Source: Gardnerella vaginalis
GTDB lineage: Bacteria > Actinomycetota > Actinomycetes > Actinomycetales > Bifidobacteriaceae
Length of the DNA: 64,000 nt
Direction: 5' to 3'
Assembly: GCF_001546455.1 (NCBI RefSeq)
Contig: NZ_KQ956813.1
Coordinates: forward strand, 1-64,000
Shown here: positions 60,294 to 64,000 of the stretch, piece by piece
How positions within the stretch are numbered: the first letter of the stretch is position 1
Layout: every line of letters starts with the position of its first letter
Translations under genes and position numbers: made by a program
Notes under the pieces: model-generated
What the model was told of the DNA's origin: nothing
The model's database searches: none
Seen by the model: only the letters and a program-made list of their open reading frames with translations

Positions 60294-61451
60294 GTGACTG
60301 ACTATTACAAGATTTTAGGTGTTGACTCTAACGCTAGCGACGACGAGATTCGCAAGGCCTATAGAAAGTTAAGTAGAAAATATCATCCAGATATTGCAGG
60401 ACCTGAGTTTGAAGACAAGTTTAAGGAAGTTAATGCTGCCTACGACGTTTTATCTAATCCAGAAAAACGCAAAATGGTAGATATGGGCGTGGATCCAAAC
60501 AATCTATCGGCATCGGGCGCGGGTGCTGGCGCTGGCGCGTACGCCAATATGAATATGGATATGGGAGATATTCTAAACCAGTTCTTCTCTGGGTCTTTTG
60601 GTGCTAATGCTGGATCTCCTATTCCGCGCGTTAATCGTGGTGAAGATTCTCTAACAGAAGTTAAGGTTGATCTTAAAACTGTTGTTTTTGGCGGAAATGC
60701 TAAGGTTCATGTTGTTACTTTTGGTCTTTGCCAAGATTGTGCAGGAAAAGGTTCGGCAGATAAAACAGATCCTACACCTTGCCCAGAGTGTAAGGGCGCT
60801 GGCTTTGTACAGCGAGTTACGCACACAATGTTTGGTCAAATGATGTCTTCGGAGCCTTGCCGCGCGTGCGAAGGGCACGGAACAATCATTAAAAATGTTT
60901 GCCCAAATTGCCACGGTCACGGTCGCGTTCGTACTTCTAGAGAAGTTGGTATTAATATTCCTGCTGGAATTAAAGACAATTCTCGCTTGCGACTTGCATC
61001 TCAAGGAGCAATAGGCGAATGTGGCGGCCCTGCTGGCGATTTATATGTTGACGTTCGAGTTCGAAAAGATGAGCAATTTACCAGGGATCTGAACGATTTA
61101 CACTGCTGGATTAATGTTCCTATGAGCTGGGCTTGCCTTGGCCACAATGTGGATATTGATACTTTTGACGGAAAAAAGAGCGTTGAAATTCCTGCTGGAA
61201 CTCAAAACGAAGACACGATTCCTCTTTACGATTTGGGTGTTACTGTTTTTGGAAGCAAAGATCGCGGTAATCTTATTGTTCACGTTCTTGTTGATATTCC
61301 AACAAAGCTTAGCGAAGAAGAGCGTAGTTTGATTGAAAAGTTTGCAAACTTGCACGATGGAAAAGTTAGTGAAGTAAAGCAACATGCTATTGCAGAGTCA
61401 GCTAGTAATAAAAAAGGATTCTTTAGCAAACTAAAAGATGCTTTTTGCTAG
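60294..61451 (+). CDS. dnaJ: Chaperone protein DnaJ
   Basis: A 385-residue DnaJ co-chaperone for DnaK. The J domain has HPD in YHPDIAGPEF (about 31-40). A Gly/Ala/Met-rich linker follows (about 68-115). The zinc domain has four repeats (CQDCAGKG, CPECKGAG, CRACEGHG, CPNCHGHG), and the two C-terminal beta domains are complete. It starts with GTG after AAAGGGGAGTTAA. hrcA-dnaJ is an actinobacterial heat-shock pair; fmt follows. Confidence 0.95.
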   Translation: MTDYYKILGVDSNASDDEIRKAYRKLSRKYHPDIAGPEFEDKFKEVNAAYDVLSNPEKRKMVDMGVDPNNLSASGAGAGAGAYANMNMDMGDILNQFFSGSFGANAGSPIPRVNRGEDSLTEVKVDLKTVVFGGNAKVHVVTFGLCQDCAGKGSADKTDPTPCPECKGAGFVQRVTHTMFGQMMSSEPCRACEGHGTIIKNVCPNCHGHGRVRTSREVGINIPAGIKDNSRLRLASQGAIGECGGPAGDLYVDVRVRKDEQFTRDLNDLHCWINVPMSWACLGHNVDIDTFDGKKSVEIPAGTQNEDTIPLYDLGVTVFGSKDRGNLIVHVLVDIPTKLSEEERSLIEKFANLHDGKVSEVKQHAIAESASNKKGFFSKLKDAFC

Positions 61452-61494
61452 GATTTTAAAGGTTGCTAGATTTTAGGATTTTAGGATTTTAAGG
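61445..61494 (+). repeat. Nested tandem repeats from the dnaJ stop
   Basis: TTGCTAGGATTTTAAAGG (61445-61462) is echoed by TTGCTAGATTTTAGG (from 61463). Then ATTTTAGG repeats at 61470-61477 and 61478-61485, with ATTTTAAGG at 61486-61494. The dnaJ stop TAG (61449-61451) lies in the first unit. The last unit is part of the fmt ribosome-binding region (AAGGGG). Confidence 0.88.
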
Positions 61495-61503
61495 GGTTAG
61501 CTT

Positions 61504-62484
61504 ATGGTATTGCCTATTTTATTTGCTGGAACTCCAGATGTTGCTGTTGCTCCGTTGCGCGCTTTGGCTCAAGACAAAGAGCATTTTGATGTTCGAGCTG
61601 TTTTAACGCGTCCAGACGCTCCAACTGGTAGAGGCAGAAAGCTTGTTCCTAGTGCTGTTAAAAAAGCTGCGATTGAGCTTGGTATTCCTGTTTTAGAGGT
61701 TAATCCTAGTAACGAGCAAGAATGCATTAGTGCCCTAAAAGCTACTGGCGCAAGGGTTGCGGCCGTTGTTGCTTATGGAAAGATTCTTCGCCAATCTGTT
61801 TTAGATGCTCTTGATCTTGGATGGTACAACTTGCATTTTTCGATTCTTCCGCAATGGCGAGGGGCTGCTCCTGTTCAGCGCGCAATATGGGCTGGAGATG
61901 ACATTACTGGTGCTACGGTTTTTAAGATTACGCGCGGAATGGATGAAGGTCCTATTCTTGCACAAATGACTACCGAGATTGGCGAGCGCGAAACTGCTGG
62001 CGATTTGCTAACTAGATTAAGCAATGATGGTGCAAATCTTCTTTGTTCTGCTCTTATTGGAATGGAATCTGGCCAAATCGTTCCTGTTGAGCAAGATCCT
62101 ACACCTTGCCAAATCGCGCAAAAAATCACCGTTGAAGATGCTCATATTCGTTTTGATATTCCAGCATTTGCAATCGATAGGCAGATTCGTGCTTGCACGC
62201 CAAATCCTGGAGCTTGGTGCAATCTTCATGTTGATTCTGACGATTTAAAAACAAGCAGTTTGCACGTTCTTTCTTGCGCATTAGCAAAAGATGAAGATAT
62301 TGAATTGCATAGTCTAAATGAGCTTAAACCTGGGCAGATTCTTGCAAAAAAGCACAATGTTTGGGTTGGATGTTTAAGCGGAGCTATTGAGCTTTTAGAA
62401 GTTAAAGCGCAAGGTAAAAAAGCTATGAAGGCGGCGGACTGGGCAAGAGGAGCGCATTTAAATAGCGAATCCTACTTAAACTAA
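61504..62484 (+). CDS. fmt: Methionyl-tRNA formyltransferase
   Basis: A 326-residue Fmt. It formylates initiator Met-tRNA with 10-formyl-THF. FAGTPDVAVAPLRAL, VLTRPDAPTGRGRKL (tRNA-contacting loop), the catalytic Asn/His region LHFSILPQWRGAAPVQRAI and GDDITGATVFKITRGMDEGP are present, with the C-terminal OB-like domain. The start ATG follows AAGGGGTTAGCTT. It is probably co-transcribed with dnaJ. Convergent with serB. Confidence 0.96.
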   Translation: MVLPILFAGTPDVAVAPLRALAQDKEHFDVRAVLTRPDAPTGRGRKLVPSAVKKAAIELGIPVLEVNPSNEQECISALKATGARVAAVVAYGKILRQSVLDALDLGWYNLHFSILPQWRGAAPVQRAIWAGDDITGATVFKITRGMDEGPILAQMTTEIGERETAGDLLTRLSNDGANLLCSALIGMESGQIVPVEQDPTPCQIAQKITVEDAHIRFDIPAFAIDRQIRACTPNPGAWCNLHVDSDDLKTSSLHVLSCALAKDEDIELHSLNELKPGQILAKKHNVWVGCLSGAIELLEVKAQGKKAMKAADWARGAHLNSESYLN

Positions 62485-62507
62485 ATGTTAGTGACTAAAT
62501 GCTAGTT
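62480..62507 (+). repeat. 14-bp tandem duplication across the fmt stop
   Basis: ACTAAATGTTAGTG (62480-62493) and ACTAAATGCTAGTT (62494-62507), 12 of 14 identical. The first copy holds the fmt stop TAA (62482-62484). The second reaches the last codons of the convergent serB, so both genes end within the duplication. Confidence 0.85.
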
Positions 62508-63185
62508 TAGTAAATCTAAAACTAGGCTTAGGTCTCGCGTATCTATACTAGCTTTAGCTTGACTTTTTAATAACTGTTTTGCGCAAAATGCAACACCTAG
62601 CCTTGCCGTTTTAATCATGTCAATGTCGTTAGCGCCGTCTCCGATTGCAACGCTTTGGCTAATGTCAATATTGTTTTTGTGTGCCCAATTAATTAATGCT
62701 TTTGCTTTATATTGACGATTTACTATTGGATCAATAACTTTTCCGCTTAGTTTAGAATCCACGATTTCTAGATTGTTTGCAACCCAAAAGTCTATGTTTA
62801 ATTTTGGCAGAAAATCGTCTAAAACTTGCTTAAATCCGCCACTAACAGCTCCTACTTTCCACCCAAAAGAATGTAGTGTATCTATAAGTTTTTTAGCTCC
62901 ATTTGTTGTGTGAATATTTTGCGCAACTTGTTTAACGCAAGAATAGTCAAGACCTTTAAGCATAGAAACTCTTAGCTTTAGGGAAGTGTTAAAGTCCATT
63001 TTTCCTTGCATTGCTCTAGACGTTATGTATGCTAAATCAGAGCCGACGCCAGCAATATCTCCTAATAAATCTATAACCTCTTCTTCTATAAGAGTTGCGT
63101 CTACATCTAAAACAAGAATCCCTGGTTTTTTTAGCAAAGGAGCGTTAATTACGTTTTGTTTTTTTAAGTCTGGTACTTTAGTCAT
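62502..63185 (-). CDS. serB: Phosphoserine phosphatase
   Basis: A 227-residue HAD phosphatase that makes serine from phosphoserine. Motif I is LDVDATLIEEEVIDLLG, MDFNTSLKLRVSMLKGL binds substrate, AVSGGFKQVL is motif II, KAKALINWA has the motif III Lys and AIGDGANDIDMIKTARLGVAF is motif IV. It lacks an ACT domain, so it is the short form. The ribosome-binding site is weak. Its 3' end meets the fmt duplication at 62502. Confidence 0.94.
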   Translation of the reverse strand: MTKVPDLKKQNVINAPLLKKPGILVLDVDATLIEEEVIDLLGDIAGVGSDLAYITSRAMQGKMDFNTSLKLRVSMLKGLDYSCVKQVAQNIHTTNGAKKLIDTLHSFGWKVGAVSGGFKQVLDDFLPKLNIDFWVANNLEIVDSKLSGKVIDPIVNRQYKAKALINWAHKNNIDISQSVAIGDGANDIDMIKTARLGVAFCAKQLLKSQAKASIDTRDLSLVLDLLN

Positions 63186-63455
63186 GTTATAGTCTTCTAA
63201 GAGAGATGTTAGGTTTATTAATTAATTTTAAGGCTGGTTTAAGAATTTAGAAATTTGTTTTGCTATGCGTTTTTGCATGTGAATCTTTTCTATAAAACTT
63301 ATATTAAATATTAAATGTGAAAGTTTATTGATTTTATTGGAATATTTCGTGTAGAAGTTTGGTTTAATTAGATTAGTTGAGTAAAATAGTTGCAGATTTT
63401 ATGAATATGTTAAAGAACGTAAATACTGTGGAAAAAGCAAAGAGGTGAGAAAAGT

Positions 63456-64000
63456 ATGGCAGGTATGAATTTACGCGATGTTGCTCTTGAAGTCGCTAGA
63501 ATTTTGGAAGATGTTGGCAAGCACGCGTATCAAGACCAATTAAATCCTAGAGATATGGCAAGCATGATGGTTTTGGGGGATCCTAATCAGGCTGATTCAG
63601 GTTTTGGAGATAAACTTGTGCGATTCATTGAAAATCGTCTTACTTACATAAACCCCTTCCAAGGATTCTGGCGTAATCGTCCAGATGAATGTAATGTGGG
63701 AGACCGTTTTTGGTGCGTTGGCAATATTGACGGCGCTATTAACTTTAATAGAGATATGGCAGAGTGGACTCTAACTGTTTCGCTTTTTGAGTTTAACGAT
63801 CAAGGCTCTGCAAGGCCAGTTCTTGGAGTTGTTCATGCTCCTGCTCTTGGCCTTACCTATTTGGCTGCTAAGGGTCAGGGTGCTATTCGTATTCGCAAAA
63901 CTCCTAATGGAGAAAAGCGAGAGAAAATTACACCTTCTACAACATCAACTTTGCACGGTTCGGTTGTTTGCTATGGAATGTCTTATATTCCAGGCGAATC
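63456..64000 (+). CDS. Inositol monophosphatase-family protein (C terminus beyond window)
   Basis: A frame open to the window end (181 complete codons). The fold matches the IMPase/FIG superfamily: NIDGAINFNRDMAEWTLTVS aligns with the metal motif DPIDGTxNF plus the following helix, and PVLGVVHAPALGLTYLAAKG with the next strands. The first metal-binding Asp-Pro reads Gly-Asn (VGNIDGA) and no GEE motif is visible upstream, so metal binding may be altered. The second DxxG motif is outside the window. The start ATG follows AAAGAGGTGAGAAAAGT (site slightly distant; ATG 63465 possible). Substrate unknown. Confidence 0.8.
   Translation, partial: MAGMNLRDVALEVARILEDVGKHAYQDQLNPRDMASMMVLGDPNQADSGFGDKLVRFIENRLTYINPFQGFWRNRPDECNVGDRFWCVGNIDGAINFNRDMAEWTLTVSLFEFNDQGSARPVLGVVHAPALGLTYLAAKGQGAIRIRKTPNGEKREKITPSTTSTLHGSVVCYGMSYIPGE

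Overview
The window comes from an AT-rich actinobacterium of the Bifidobacteriaceae, most likely a Gardnerella. The evidence is gene content and order. efp-nusB-carA-carB-pyrF-gmk-rpoZ-metK-priA and rapZ-whiA-pgk-tpiA-secG are actinobacterial arrangements, and tal-tkt lies divergent from hrcA-dnaJ. EF-P carries the actinobacterial PGKGP loop, PriA has lost its helicase motifs, and GC content looks near 40 percent by eye, low for a Bifidobacterium relative. The species is inferred from these traits, not from a database search.

Layout. 1-7350 is an accessory-flavoured edge: a truncated membrane protein with a coiled-coil/Gly-Asn-rich tail, tRNA-Asn, a membrane-anchored M23-like protein with a substituted zinc ligand, FadD-type acyl-CoA ligase, a sugar-binding-like lipoprotein, a fructosamine-kinase-family protein and a small membrane protein. 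7520-19233 holds leuS (probably leaderless) and a long co-directional run, comEA-comEC-holA-tsaE-tsaB-rimI-tsaD-trmI-sixA (competence, replication, tRNA t6A and m1A modification). 19386-25996 is metE-metF-glnE. 26127-32845 is the pyrimidine operon pyrB-pyrC-pyrF-pyrK-pyrD-pyrE with a structured leader and a bidirectional terminator. 32859-36594 has a DUF285/BspA-like repeat surface protein and a membrane coiled-coil protein that looks like a paralogue of the first gene. 36715-48430 is the core cluster efp-nusB, carA-carB-pyrF2, gmk-rpoZ, metK-priA. 48474-55353 is aroE-rapZ, whiA, pgk, tpiA, secG and a HAD phosphatase. 55467-58881 holds tal and tkt on the minus strand, followed by hrcA-dnaJ-fmt, serB (minus) and a truncated inositol-phosphatase-family gene.

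How it fits together. All de novo UMP genes lie here in two blocks (carAB and pyrBCFKDE). Their leaders share a hairpin followed by a GCCGTYYGCCAA motif, which suggests common control. Two departures from the textbook pathway stand out. The PyrB catalytic chain carries the four-Cys zinc domain of the regulatory subunit PyrI at its C terminus, without the nucleotide-binding domain. The OMP decarboxylase gene next to gmk has lost its catalytic Lys and Asp, while an intact copy sits in the pyr operon. tal/tkt and pgk/tpiA are the carbon backbone and have the most regular codon use.

The most unusual window-wide pattern is a set of short tandem duplications (8-20 bp units) that begin at or next to stop codons of at least nine genes (sixA, pyrF, pyrD, pyrE, gmk, whiA, hrcA, dnaJ, fmt). 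I know of no description of it. It may be selection-blind slippage, or it may have a role at gene ends. No CRISPR array, prophage, insertion sequence or rRNA was seen.
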